DNA of 57,649 bases from Legionellales bacterium (GCA_020050595.1 JAGVKL010000039.1:1-57649), one strand, 5' to 3'; positions 27,615-38,300 are shown, counted from the stretch's first letter. Notes: a model not told the origin generated them from the letters alone. Numbers and translations are program-made.

Positions 27615-29570
27615 GTGAATAAAAAAATTTTTCGCTTTATCACATGGTTCTTTTTTGCGAATGGTTTAATTTTTTGGTTATTAGGATTTGATTATTTAAA
27701 AGCAAGCCTCTCTTCAGCGTCGCTATTTCATAATTTTCTTATTGACTATACAGATTATGTGCAGGGGAAGGTTTTAGTTCTGGTATTTATCGTTACTAAT
27801 TATTTCAGCTATATGATGTTATTGGCATTTTTACCTGCACTCCTCATTCTTTTAGCAGCATTTATTCTCCCGTTTAAACGTTTAATCATTAGTATGAGTG
27901 TTCTTATTGCAGCATGCAGTGTCACTTTTCTTCTAGTAGATGCTCGAATTTTTAGTTTGTTCAAGTTTCATATGAATACGACGGTATTATCATTTATCTT
28001 AAGCCCGCAATGGCGGGAAGTTTTTGATTTAACAAGCAGCGAGTTTCTTTTAATAGGAGGCGCAATAGGCGTTATTTTTATAGTAGAAACGGTTATTGCC
28101 TGGGTTGTATGGCAAAAAATAGTGTTAGCTCAGCGCCGAATGCCTGGTAAAACAATGTTAACGTGCTGGGTAGGCGCATTACTTTTTACTTACTTCACAT
28201 TAATGCTTTCCATTGCAGAAAATAATAATTTATTTAGCCAACAAACGCCTAATCTACCGCTTTTTACACAATTGTTTTCCTATACAATTCCCACGGCGCA
28301 CGCAGAAGATATCTTAAGGCGTTATTCTGAGCAAAAGTTTTCTCAACCGTTATTTCCTAATGCTCCTTTGCGCTACCCCTTATCACCATTAAAGACCAAG
28401 CCTCCTGAAATGCCTTATAACATTATTTTAATTATGGTTGATTCCCTAAGGGCAGATAGCTTAAATGCCTCGCACATGCCCAATATTGCTAATTTTGGTG
28501 CTAAAGGGTGGCAGTTTCAACAGCATTTAAGTGGAGGCAATGCGACGCAGCCTGGATTGTTTTCTTTGTTTTACAGTATTCCAAGCAACTACTGGACTGC
28601 TGTTTTAAAGCAAAAAAAGAAACCTGTTTTCATGGAATTATTATTGAAATATGGTTATACAACGCGCGTTATTTGGTCAGCAGAGATGCACAATCCGCCG
28701 TTTCATAAGACGATCTATATGAATCTAAAAAATCTTGCTTTGGATGGAGCGCCTGGTGATGATATTGGCAATTGGGATCGCCATACCACGCAAAAAGCTA
28801 TTGAATTTATCACGACTTACCAGCAAGACCATCCCTTTTTTCTTCATCTTTTTTACGATGCCCCACATGGTTTTTGTAGCTATCAAAGTTTTCCCGCACC
28901 TTATCAGCCAGCCAAGGAAAATTGTTCCCGTATTACGATGAACAAAGACATGCAGCCTCTTGCTTATTACAATCGTTATTTAAATGCAGTGGCTTTTGTT
29001 GATAAGGAAATAGGAAAAGTGCTTAAAGCAATGGAGGACAAAGGGCTACTTAAAAATAGTATTGTTATTTTCACCTCTGATCATGGGCAAGAATTTAATG
29101 ATAATCAGCAAAATTATTGGGGGCATTCGGGAAATTTTACTAATACTCAAGTACAAGTACCACTGATAATTTATTGGCCAGGTGAGAAGCCTAAAAAGAT
29201 TGATTATTTAACGAGTAGTTATGATCTAGTGCCTACGTTATTGCAACGGTTATTTTCTTGTAAAAATCCAACAGCTGATTATAGCATTGGACAGAATCTA
29301 TTAACGAAGAGCGATCGCTTGCCATTCATTTTGGCGGGAAGTTATAGCAATATGGGGATTATAGAAGCGGACCGTTTGACCACGTTGGAGACGTCGGGGC
29401 GGGTTCTTATTACAGATAGAAAAGCTATGCCACTGCCTGAGGCAAAGCCTAGAATGGAGGTTATCAATCAGGCGCTGATATTAATGAGGAAATATTTTGA
29501 TTGTAAGCGATCGGAGAAATACACTGACACAGCAAAAATAAAATTTCGGAAGATAGCGCCATCTAGATAA
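27615..29570 (+). CDS. pbgA: Inner-membrane sulfatase-fold protein PbgA/YejM (LapC) family
   Basis: A 651-aa protein with five N-terminal membrane segments (residues about 8-185, DUF3413-like, LIDYTDYVQGKVLVLVFIV near 43-61) and a large periplasmic alkaline-phosphatase/sulfatase-fold domain starting NIILIMVDSLRADSLNASHM near 270-289, with FYDAPHGFCSY, FTSDHGQEFNDN and WGHSGNFTNTQVQVP. In enterobacteria this protein senses LPS and protects LpxC from LapB/FtsH-driven degradation; its pseudo-active site is thought not to be a sulfatase. The start is GTG with aggg upstream. It is longer than E. coli YejM (586 aa) at the C-terminus. Flanked by repeat DNA on both sides. Confidence 0.87.
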   Translation: MNKKIFRFITWFFFANGLIFWLLGFDYLKASLSSASLFHNFLIDYTDYVQGKVLVLVFIVTNYFSYMMLLAFLPALLILLAAFILPFKRLIISMSVLIAACSVTFLLVDARIFSLFKFHMNTTVLSFILSPQWREVFDLTSSEFLLIGGAIGVIFIVETVIAWVVWQKIVLAQRRMPGKTMLTCWVGALLFTYFTLMLSIAENNNLFSQQTPNLPLFTQLFSYTIPTAHAEDILRRYSEQKFSQPLFPNAPLRYPLSPLKTKPPEMPYNIILIMVDSLRADSLNASHMPNIANFGAKGWQFQQHLSGGNATQPGLFSLFYSIPSNYWTAVLKQKKKPVFMELLLKYGYTTRVIWSAEMHNPPFHKTIYMNLKNLALDGAPGDDIGNWDRHTTQKAIEFITTYQQDHPFFLHLFYDAPHGFCSYQSFPAPYQPAKENCSRITMNKDMQPLAYYNRYLNAVAFVDKEIGKVLKAMEDKGLLKNSIVIFTSDHGQEFNDNQQNYWGHSGNFTNTQVQVPLIIYWPGEKPKKIDYLTSSYDLVPTLLQRLFSCKNPTADYSIGQNLLTKSDRLPFILAGSYSNMGIIEADRLTTLETSGRVLITDRKAMPLPEAKPRMEVINQALILMRKYFDCKRSEKYTDTAKIKFRKIAPSR

Positions 29571-29582
29571 AAAGGCGCTATC
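29552..29582 (+). terminator. Stem-loop overlapping the pbgA stop
   Basis: gatagcgcc (29552-29560) pairs perfectly with ggcgctatc (29574-29582); the TAA stop (29568-29570) lies in the loop. No U-tract follows, so termination is possible but unproven. Confidence 0.5.
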
Positions 29583-29628
29583 GATGTCAACGAGTAGGTA
29601 TTTTTTGAAACAGATACACAATTTAACT

Positions 29629-29846
29629 CGAACCACCGTATGCGACATTAGAGCTCTTGCATAACCTGTAGATTTAGCTTTAGTGCAAGGCACAAAGCGT
29701 TCGAGGAGCTTAGTTTACATAGAGTAAATGAGCACCGGAGAATGCTTTGTAACGCAGCAATAAAGTTAAAGATGCAGGTTATGCAAGAGCTCTATTGCAC
29801 GTACGGCGGTGTGAGAGGTCGGAGCCGTGGGCTCCTCCTCCCCGAT
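29629..29846 (+). mobile_element. 3' end of a group II intron (domains V-VI), interrupted
   Basis: With the MITE at 29649-29794 removed, the sequence reads cgaaccaccgtatgcgacat then ttgcacgtacggcggtgtga, a domain V hairpin of the bacterial group II intron type (GAACC-x-CCG...CGG-x-GGTGTGAGAGG). It is followed by ggagccgtgggctcc, a domain VI stem, and the typical intron end ctcctccccgat at 29835-29846. No reverse transcriptase ORF or domains I-IV lie upstream, since the pbgA stop is only 58 bases away. It is a dead fragment. No other gene was seen in the 327-bp gap. Confidence 0.75.
29649..29794. mobile_element. 146-bp MITE, family E copy 2, in the intron domain V loop
   Basis: Identical in length and about 96% identical to the element at 8385-8530, with the same perfect 20-bp ends beginning tagagctcttgcataacctg. 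It sits exactly in the terminal loop of the group II domain V hairpin. Both copies are preceded by cat and followed by ttg, which fits a TA-centred target catTAttg. Confidence 0.9.
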
Positions 29847-29897
29847 TCTGCTCCTTATGGGTATGTTTGCAGAGCAAAGCAGTTATTTAATTTCAAA

Positions 29898-31388
29898 TTA
29901 AGCAGGTATATTCGAAAGATTTAATGTTCTTAATACACGGTTAAAAGTTGGAATGCCTTCATCAGATGAAAGGTTTGCGCCATCATTTTCTAGCTTTTGT
30001 CTGGTTTCTCCATAATCCAACCAATTTATTGACGAAGTATAAGCTTGGGCCTGATCCATTACTTTTACGTAAGTTCTGAAGTTTTTGTCTCGTGTTGCGA
30101 GTCCCAAACCATTAAGATAATTATCTCGGTGCACATTAGGTATAATAATTTTGTATTGTGATTGAGACACTAATTCGGCATTCATCATGATTCTTGATAA
30201 TCTCCCATTCCCATCATCAAAAGGATGTACTTCGCTAATTAAAAACTGCATAAAAAGAGCTTTTTCTATGCCTGCTTTAAGCAATATGTAGCGCTCAAAC
30301 CCCTGATATAATGTACCAAGTACATCTTCTGGTGATACAAATAAAGTATTGCCTGCTTTATTTTCTTTCATCTTAAATTCACCAGGACGTTTTTCAGGGC
30401 GTTCTTTCATTAAGATGGCATGTCTTCTTTGTAATATCTCAATTAATTCATCAGGAGTATTGGGGGTAATACTCATCTCAGAATAATCATTTGTAATGAG
30501 GAAACTCGATAATACATCATGACTATCGGCATGACGGTTATTTATTTCTATTCCTTGAAATACGATATCTTCTGCTTCATCAATAATAAATTCTGTACCT
30601 TCAATAAAGTTGGAAAAATAGGATTCATAGAAGCTTAAGTTTTTAAATGAAGTAGGATTGTATTTATATTCTCTAGGTAATAGAGCGCATTGGTTAAGAT
30701 AAACTGTTAATTCATCAAAAAGGTGCACCCTATGCTCATCATAAGGCTTTTTCTGAGCTACAGTTTTTGCATAATTCGAGAATAATATATTTTCTTGAGT
30801 GTGAGTGGACAGTAAAGCACTAATAATCTGATTCAGTTTTTGATACTCTTTTTGATAACCTAATTTTTGGGCGATATCTTTGGCTTCATCTCTGATCCGA
30901 TTAATGTTTTTCTCTCCTCGTGCGCGTAATTCTTTTGCAAGAAGTTTTTCGACACCTTCAATGCCAATTGTTTTAATGCCGATATAAGAAGAGCCTCTTA
31001 CCGTAGTGAGGTTTTCGAGTAAGGTACGAGGCATATTGCTCCTGAATAAATTAGGTAATATTTGATCAGTAAATTCAGTATTGTTACCTTTGTACACTTT
31101 AATCGTTAAGCCGGGTAAGCTGATGGTTTTTACATAAGAACTAATCACAAAGATAATTACTTCGTTTCCTAATCTTTTAGGCTTTAATTCTGAGGCTGTG
31201 CTGAAAGCAAGTATGCCTTCTGATACGATATGAGGAATTATCCGCATCCAATTTTGAATAACAATTTTGTTAATCTCAGATTTTAAGTCATCGGTATATA
31301 TACCATGATATATCCTTCGTAGCTTACCTTCTCGATATGCTCTAGATAATTGCTTTGCCTGTTCTGTAGAATTTGCAATCTTAATCAT
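29898..31388 (-). CDS. Fic family AMPylase-like protein with AbiEi-like N-terminus
   Basis: A 496-aa protein. Residues 1 to about 110 resemble AbiEi-type antitoxin winged-helix domains (AYREGKLRRIYHGIYTDD near 17-34, GILAFSTASELKPKR near 58-72). The Fic core near 240-480 has the complete catalytic motif HPFDDGNGRLSR starting at His388, which normally transfers AMP to a hydroxyl of a target protein. Upstream of it, Ser259-NFI-Glu263-Gly264 matches the inhibitory (S/T)xxxE(G/N) helix, making it a class II, self-inhibited Fic. Targets are unknown. The gene is A+T-rich and lies between an intron remnant and a 271-bp gap, consistent with acquired DNA. Toxin-antitoxin-like, regulatory and host-directed roles all remain possible. 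Confidence 0.9.
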   Translation of the reverse strand: MIKIANSTEQAKQLSRAYREGKLRRIYHGIYTDDLKSEINKIVIQNWMRIIPHIVSEGILAFSTASELKPKRLGNEVIIFVISSYVKTISLPGLTIKVYKGNNTEFTDQILPNLFRSNMPRTLLENLTTVRGSSYIGIKTIGIEGVEKLLAKELRARGEKNINRIRDEAKDIAQKLGYQKEYQKLNQIISALLSTHTQENILFSNYAKTVAQKKPYDEHRVHLFDELTVYLNQCALLPREYKYNPTSFKNLSFYESYFSNFIEGTEFIIDEAEDIVFQGIEINNRHADSHDVLSSFLITNDYSEMSITPNTPDELIEILQRRHAILMKERPEKRPGEFKMKENKAGNTLFVSPEDVLGTLYQGFERYILLKAGIEKALFMQFLISEVHPFDDGNGRLSRIMMNAELVSQSQYKIIIPNVHRDNYLNGLGLATRDKNFRTYVKVMDQAQAYTSSINWLDYGETRQKLENDGANLSSDEGIPTFNRVLRTLNLSNIPA

Positions 31389-31583
31389 CAGTTTTCTCTA
31401 GTGAATTGAAGGTAATTAATATATGAATTATAGAATATAATAAGTATTTAATGTGAATATTAGAATAATATAGTTAAAAAATTTGAAATTTAGAATATTA
31501 AGATTTTGAAGCTGGAACGTTGCTCTTTGGAAACTGTAAATTCGGCCTTGTCAGTGCCCACCAAAAATATTTTGATAGCGCTC

Positions 31584-31655
31584 GGGCTATCTAGCTTAGA
31601 ATCGTTCATTTTTATCATCACACTTTAATTTTGAACGATTTCGACTTGATAGCCC
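31584..31655 (-). terminator. Imperfect long hairpin downstream of mfd
   Basis: gggctatctagcttagaatc and on to cgttca (31584-31608) is an imperfect inverted repeat of tgaacgatttcgacttgata and on to gccc (31632-31655), ending four bases beyond the mfd stop. It can act as the mfd 3' hairpin. The rest of the gap (31389-31583) is A+T-rich with no recognised gene. Confidence 0.45.
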
Positions 31656-31659
31656 ACTT

Positions 31660-34600
31660 TTATGAGTTCTTCAGCGTTCCTAACAAATCCGAAATTTCAT
31701 GAATCCGCTCTTCAGGAGAACGGCTATCCAACATAAATTTAAGCCGCGAAGGTCCCTCAAGTTGGTATCGTTTGGCATGAACTTGAATTAGATTAATCAA
31801 TACCGCTGCGTCAATATTAGGATTTTCAGCAAAATCAATTTTACCTCGTTCTGAAGAGGCACTGATACGCTGAATACCTAAGCTCGATGCCAATAGCTTC
31901 AATTCGGTTACGAGAAGCAAATATTTGACTTGTGGGGGTAACAACCCAAACCGGTCAATCATTTCAATTTGTAACTCATGTAATTGCTGCTTATGTTTAG
32001 CATTAGCAATACGTTTATACATAATTAAACGCGTATGAATATCCCCGATATAACTATCAGGAATAATAGCGCTAAGTGATAAATCTATTTCGGGGCCATG
32101 ATGCATCGGGGCTGCTAACTCCGGCGTTTTGCCGGCTTTAAGATCATGGACTGCTCTATCCAGCATCTCCATAAATAAATCAAAGCCAATGGCATGCATA
32201 TTGCCGCTTTGTTCTTCACCTAATAACTCACCTGCGCCGCGAATTTCTAAATCATGAGTAGCCAGCGTAAAGCCAGCGCCTAAATCTTCTAAGGAGACGA
32301 TGGCTTCAAGCCGTTTAACAGCGTCTTTAGTGAGTAATTTTTCATTAGGCGTTAATAAATAGGCATAGGCTTGGTGATGAGAGCGTCCTACCCGTCCTCG
32401 TAATTGATGGAGTTGGGCTAAGCCAAATTTATCAGCCCTATCGATGATAATGGTATTCGCTGTAGGGATATCAATGCCGGTTTCGATGATGGTAGTACAT
32501 ACCAAGACATTGAAACGGTGATGATAAAAATCGGACATAATACGCTCTAACTCGCGTTCGCGCATTTGCCCATGAGCACTTTTAACTTTTGCTTCGGGAA
32601 CTAACGTTTGAATATCCTGACATACCCGCTCAATGGTCTGTACATTATTATGCAAGAAAAAGACTTGCCCCCCGCGCAAAATCTCCCGCAAAATAGCTTC
32701 GCGTAACAAAACATCATTTTTTTCTTGCCAGAAGGTTTTTATGGCAAGCCTTTTTGCAGGCGGTGTTGCGATTAAAGAAATATCTCTAATACCTGCCATG
32801 GCCATATTAAGCGTACGTGGAATCGGGGTTGCTGTCATTGAAAGTATATCGACATGGGTGCGTAGGGATTTGATATACTCTTTCTGCTTCACGCCAAAAC
32901 GATGTTCTTCATCAATAATTAATAGGCCTAAGTTATGAAACGCAATATCTTTTTGAAATAATTTATGCGTGCCAATAACGATATCTACTCGACCACTTTT
33001 TAATGACTCAATCACCCCTTGCGATTCTTTGGTGCTACGAAAACGAGATAATAATTCGATGGAAACGGGAAATTCTGCAAAACGGTCGCGAAATGTTTCA
33101 AAGTGCTGCCCAGCTAAAAGGGTCGTGGGAGCCAGTACACAAACTTGCTTGCCATTAAGCACGGCGATAAAGGCAGCACGCATAGCCACTTCCGTTTTAC
33201 CAAACCCTACATCACCGCAAATTAATCTATCCATGGGGCGCGGTGATTTCATGTCGTTAATAATATGTTGGACAGCCTGTAATTGATCAGGTGTCTCGGT
33301 AAAAGGAAAGCCACTAGCAAAGCGCTGGTAATCTTCAGGATTAAGTTGATAAATATGCCCTGGGCGCGCTTCTCGTTTGGCGTAAATATCTAAAAGCTCA
33401 ATCGCTACATCATGTATTTTTTCACAGGCCTTTTTCTTTTCCTTTTGCCATTGGTCAGTACCTAGGCGATGGAGGGGGGCATGCTCGCTATCAGCGCCCG
33501 TGTAACGGCTGATTAAGTGCAACGACGTAACGGGCACATAAATTTTATCTTCACCGGCATAGGTCAATACTAAAAATTCATTAGGCGTGCCATTATTGTC
33601 AATGTATTGTAATCCTTGATAGCGCCCCACACCAAATTGTAAGTGCACTACGGGTGAACCTATATGAAGCTCTGCTAGGTCACGGATGATGAGATCGGGA
33701 TCAAGCGATTTTTGCGTGCTGCGCCGCTGCGGAACACTTTGTTCCCCAAAAAATTGGCTTTCAACAATAATTGAAATGGCTTGTTCGATTAATTCTGTAC
33801 CGTAAATTAAAGGACCGGTCGTGATATTGATAACGCTGTCATCATTTAAAAAATCACTCCACGAGGATTGAATTTTAGGTGTAATCTGACTGGGTTTTAA
33901 CAAATCAAGCAAAACTTCTCGCCGACCTGCACTTTCTACCACGATTAAATACCGATGATCTTTGGCGCTTATAAATTCTCTTAAGCGTGCTAAAGGCTCG
34001 GTGGCTTGACGATCAGCAGGTAAAGCAGGTGCTTTTTCAATATTAAAATTAATTGCTCCTTTCTTATCAGAAGGGGTGTGATAAAGACGTAATGGGTGGT
34101 ATTGATTCGCATAGGTGAGTAATTCAGTGGGTGTTAAAAAACACTGAGAGGGCGGTAATAGCGGGCGGGTTACATCATAATTACGCTGCTCAAACCGTGT
34201 CGTTAATTCTTGAAAAAAAAGTTCGGCTTTTTCTTGTATGGCCTCAATTAAGCAAATAGAGGCTTGGGGGGGAAGATAATCAAAAAAGGTACTGGTTTGG
34301 TCAAAAAATAAAGGCAGGTAGTACTCAATTCCACTAGGAAATTGTCCTTCACTCACTGATTCATAAATAGGACACTGACTCGGATTACCTGAAAATTGTT
34401 CTCGAAATTTACGACGAAAGAGAGCAATACTTTTTTCGTTTAAAGGAAATTCGCGCGCAGGCAAAACATGAATGTCGCTAATTTTTTCGATGGTTCGCTG
34501 CGTTTCTGGATCAAAACGGCGAAGACTTTCGACTGTTTCGTCAAATAATTCGATACGAAAGGGCAGTTGGCTTCCCATCGGATAAATGTCGATAATCGCA

Positions 34601-35100
34601 CCACGAACAGCAAATTCACCATGCTCTAATACTTTGTTAACACAATAATAGCCAGCTTGTTCTAACTGCTGTCTGAATTGTTCAATTTGAAGCGTTTGAT
34701 TTTCTTTAAGCACCAGGCCTTGTTGAGCAATAAATGACGGAGGACATAATCGATGCATTAACGTGCTTACGGCACTGATGACGATCGCATTACTGGCCTG
34801 CTGCAGACGGCTTAGCGTGTAAAGGCGTTCGGAAATAATATCTTGATGGGGTGAGAATTGATCGTAAGGCAATGTTTCCCAATCGGGGAAAAGTAAAATT
34901 TCCTGCATTTCTTCTTTGTTGAGAAAAAATTTTAACTCTTCCACTAATTGAGCAGCAGCTAAATTATCGGGTGCAATTAAGAGTTTAATGCCTGACGTGG
35001 CCTCACAAAATTCTGCTAAAGCAAGGGGTAGGCTTGAACCGTATAACTGTCCCCAGGTTGCTTTCATTTTAATTTTTGGGGTAAAGATTAATTGAGACAT
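31660..35100 (-). CDS. mfd: Transcription-repair coupling factor Mfd
   Basis: SF2 DNA translocase that removes RNA polymerase stalled at lesions and recruits UvrA. The 1146-aa length equals the family norm (E. coli 1148). Order: UvrB-homology region (LLFPDWETLPYDQFSPHQD near 64-82), the RNAP-interacting domain with VVHLQFGVGRYQGLQYI near 480-496, RecG-like motor with Walker A GDVGFGKTEVAMR, DEEH box IIDEEHRFGVKQKE, SMTATPIPRTLNMA, the second motor with ETGIDIPTANTIIIDRAD and QLRGRVGRSHHQAY, then the C-terminal autoinhibitory D7 domain. The ORF extends to TTG 35106; ATG 35100 (MSQLIFTPKI) is preferred. It is monocistronic. Confidence 0.97.
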   Translation of the reverse strand: MSQLIFTPKIKMKATWGQLYGSSLPLALAEFCEATSGIKLLIAPDNLAAAQLVEELKFFLNKEEMQEILLFPDWETLPYDQFSPHQDIISERLYTLSRLQQASNAIVISAVSTLMHRLCPPSFIAQQGLVLKENQTLQIEQFRQQLEQAGYYCVNKVLEHGEFAVRGAIIDIYPMGSQLPFRIELFDETVESLRRFDPETQRTIEKISDIHVLPAREFPLNEKSIALFRRKFREQFSGNPSQCPIYESVSEGQFPSGIEYYLPLFFDQTSTFFDYLPPQASICLIEAIQEKAELFFQELTTRFEQRNYDVTRPLLPPSQCFLTPTELLTYANQYHPLRLYHTPSDKKGAINFNIEKAPALPADRQATEPLARLREFISAKDHRYLIVVESAGRREVLLDLLKPSQITPKIQSSWSDFLNDDSVINITTGPLIYGTELIEQAISIIVESQFFGEQSVPQRRSTQKSLDPDLIIRDLAELHIGSPVVHLQFGVGRYQGLQYIDNNGTPNEFLVLTYAGEDKIYVPVTSLHLISRYTGADSEHAPLHRLGTDQWQKEKKKACEKIHDVAIELLDIYAKREARPGHIYQLNPEDYQRFASGFPFTETPDQLQAVQHIINDMKSPRPMDRLICGDVGFGKTEVAMRAAFIAVLNGKQVCVLAPTTLLAGQHFETFRDRFAEFPVSIELLSRFRSTKESQGVIESLKSGRVDIVIGTHKLFQKDIAFHNLGLLIIDEEHRFGVKQKEYIKSLRTHVDILSMTATPIPRTLNMAMAGIRDISLIATPPAKRLAIKTFWQEKNDVLLREAILREILRGGQVFFLHNNVQTIERVCQDIQTLVPEAKVKSAHGQMRERELERIMSDFYHHRFNVLVCTTIIETGIDIPTANTIIIDRADKFGLAQLHQLRGRVGRSHHQAYAYLLTPNEKLLTKDAVKRLEAIVSLEDLGAGFTLATHDLEIRGAGELLGEEQSGNMHAIGFDLFMEMLDRAVHDLKAGKTPELAAPMHHGPEIDLSLSAIIPDSYIGDIHTRLIMYKRIANAKHKQQLHELQIEMIDRFGLLPPQVKYLLLVTELKLLASSLGIQRISASSERGKIDFAENPNIDAAVLINLIQVHAKRYQLEGPSRLKFMLDSRSPEERIHEISDLLGTLKNS

Positions 35101-35298
35101 ATTCAATAAAGAAATCAGTAAGGCCTATTTATAATGGGTATTTAACCCTACGCTTCTCGCTGACGCTTAGTCACATTTGTGGGCGTGCGACGCTCTATAG
35201 CGCTCTTTTCATGCCTCATTGTGATCAAGAGTCAGACACTTCCCGCGGGATCCATCGGTATTGGTGATAAACCCCGACCCGTCAGTGTTTTACTACTT

Positions 35299-35336
35299 AA
35301 AAAAAATAAACCCCAGAGCTGGCATGGGGTTTATTT
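35299..35336 (-). terminator. Rho-independent terminator of the VWA gene
   Basis: On the minus strand, aaataaacccca pairs with tggggtttattt (35325-35336 and 35304-35315) as a 12-bp perfect stem, followed by a run of T. It begins 15 bases after the stop of the 1102-aa protein gene. The remaining gap up to mfd (35107-35298) shows no gene. Confidence 0.9.
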
Positions 35337-35350
35337 AGGGATGTTGATTT

Positions 35351-38300
35351 TTATTTAGATGGCTTAGGTCGATGATGTTCGTCTACGCCAGCAGTATCAT
35401 CGGGTAGTGTATCCTTAAATAACCTAAATTGTCCAATGCTTTTATTGACCTGAAGGTCAGTTTCTCTCTCTCTTCGATACGAGGTACTAAAAATCGAGAG
35501 GAAACCATTGATCCATGGGATAATATGCTTATGCCAAAAAGTATTACCGCGGTGGGCTCTAAAAGCCTCCTCTGCTTTACTAATGGCCTGAGTGACAGCG
35601 TTCTTAAAAACAATAACTTTATCAGGCGCAGGAGAAGGGCTGCTTGGACTTGGATTTTTTAGAGCGACCAGAGCGTTGTTCAAATCCTGCTTGAGTGTAG
35701 TTGCTGCGTTAGATAATCTTTCATGGTTAGATGGGCTCTTTCCTAATCCGGCTGCTGATGTGTGTGATGCCCCTAAATCTTTTAAGTAGGGTTCTAAAAT
35801 CGTATCTAGGCCCACTAGATGGGTCTCGACGGCTGATATAAAAGACTTTTTAACGCTGGAGCTTTGAGCAGCATCTGATGGTGTTACTGACCCCATGCCA
35901 GCACTAGAAGCGTTAGCTGCAGGGGCTTCAATGTCGCCCGCGCCGCTTGTTGGTGTTGGCCGCACAGCTGCTGGATTAGCAGCGCTAATACCAATAACAG
36001 GGGTAGCACTAGCACCAGCACTAGCACTAGCACTAGCACTAGCACCAGCACCAGCACCAGCACCAGCACCAGCACTAACACCAGTCCTCATAAGCTCAGC
36101 TAGGTGTTCATCTGTTTCTCTGGATGAACGCGCTATCTGGGCCTCGGTTGTTTCTTCCGGTTCAATCAATCCATACTCAACAAGTGTTTTCCACAATCCT
36201 TCCTTGTTTCCATCAGTTTGTTCAATAATTGATGTACCTGAGGCTATAAGGAGTCGGTCTCTTAAGTCACGCATTACTTTAGCACTCTCAAGCGCCATGA
36301 TTTGCAACTTATTGATAGCATATCGCCCTATTGGTCGATCGAGCTCGCTTTCAGGATAAGTAAATCCATTGTCTTTAGCAAAATTACGCAAAAACCAGAA
36401 CAACCCTTTGTTATTGAACCGTTCAATACAACGTTCAAAATCGGCTTGTGTGGATATTTCTTCATAAATATTCAGGGTTGGATCAACAATAAAATGCTTC
36501 GTTACGCTACCTGAGGTTTGAGTTAATATGGTGCAGCTATGAGCCAGTAAATTATTATTCACCGCCCTATAATGCCTAACCTTTACCTCGCCTGGGAAAG
36601 GAGCGGGGGTCGTTTGCGCTAACTGGCCTAGTAGGGCGGCAGTAAATAGCGAATGATGCCTGCAAACACCGACACCTTTCGTTAAACACGTCTGAATATC
36701 GATTTGACTATCGGGCGTAAGAGGCATGCCTAATTTGGTTAAATCTTGATCGGGCATTTTCCCAGCAACGTAGGTCATAACACGATTTAATATAGGGATA
36801 GAGTCATCGCCGCTTGTTATTGCCGCAATTGCCTCGGCCAAATAAGGTGCGCCCAGATCGATGCTAATGGTTTCCCTATTGCTAAACTCTGAAAGAACAA
36901 TAATGTCTTTATCTAATTTCGCAAAGTCAAGGTGTCTATCTACTCGAGGTTGTTTTGCTGAGCGCGCTACACCATAACCACCGCCAACCAGAGAAAGGGA
37001 TATGCCTCCCAAGGTGGAGGTAGTGAGAGAACCAAACCCTGTAAAGCTATTGCTTCTTATGCCAGATTCTGTTGGATCACCGACGGTTATCCCTCCAGTA
37101 GATCTAATACTACGAGTAAGGGTAGCGGTAATAGACATTCCTGCTGTGTCAGTGCACAATTCAGTTAAAAAAGAATCATTCTCTGGATATCGTGCAACTA
37201 ATTTACGTTCAGCTCTTAGGCGCGCTAGCGTCGCTTCGAGTGTTTCTTCGCTACTTGGTCTTGGTAGTGCCGCAATTTTATGCACTTCACTACTTAAGCG
37301 TTTCTGATCAAGAATGACAAGTACTGCACGTAATTTTTCTTTTAGACCTTCATCAAGCGTAGTTAGATAAGGTGTTGTTAAGGCCTCGATTTCATCTAAT
37401 TTCTGATTAAAATCCATTTTTGCCGGATCTATATCATAAATTTCTCGAACCCTGCGCTCTAAATATCGCGGTATAAGCGCCATAGGTTGTATCGTTGTGG
37501 GGAGGGTAACAAAATGGTCTGTAGAAATTTTTTCTGGATGCTTTCCTATACTGATTGTTAGGCCGCCTGCTGCTTCGAGCTCACTTTTTTTGACGCGTAA
37601 CGGTTGTTGCTTATTGATGGTATTGTAGTTGACAATCCCAAGGTGAGTAGGTTCTGAGCTGCCAACGGCAAGGCTAATATGAACCCCGTAAGCAAGGGCT
37701 CCTACCATAGTGTCAATATGGCAGGCTAATTGGCTTTGATTGGTGGCATCGATCATCCCATAATTCGTCGCGATCGCGCATTTTTTGGCAAAATCTTTGC
37801 TATAGTATCCACCTAACCCAATAGGAATAAGTCGAGGAGGAGAGCCATCGAAACGTTTAAAATACTCCGCTATAACCTGTCCTGTTGTGCCTTTATACTT
37901 GCTACTCCCCTCCCCTCCATCCGTTATCAAGAGAACCGTTGTATGCCCTGGCACTAGCTCCGGGTTTTTTTCCTTGTCTCCTACATAAAGAACGGCATCA
38001 TGGAGCGCTGTGCCATAGCTTGTAGTCATGCTAGTTACACTGCTTGTTAAAGAGTCGCCAAGCTCGTGTCTTGTGCCATGACAGATAGGCGTAATAACGC
38101 TCGAAAAGGTCACCAAGGATATTTCATCATTCTCAGGATGAAGCTTATCAAATAGAGCAGGTAGCATACGCTTTAGGCCTACTATCCCACTACCGGCGCT
38201 AAAAGATGCCTCGCTCATGCTGCTACTGGTATCAGCGACAATCATAATATGGCGGCGTTTAGTTGGGTGATCATTTTTAATGCATATTTCGGGGTAGAGG

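Noticed and set aside
29742..29924. Small ORF across the MITE and intron end
   Set aside because: It is built from repeat DNA and intron domains V-VI, with no coding signature.
35895..36359. A 154-aa plus-strand ORF rich in Ala-Pro, and a Leu-Val repeat ORF on the minus strand
   Set aside because: Both arise because the hexanucleotide repeat in the VWA gene keeps all frames open; no start signals and no family resemblance outside the repeat.
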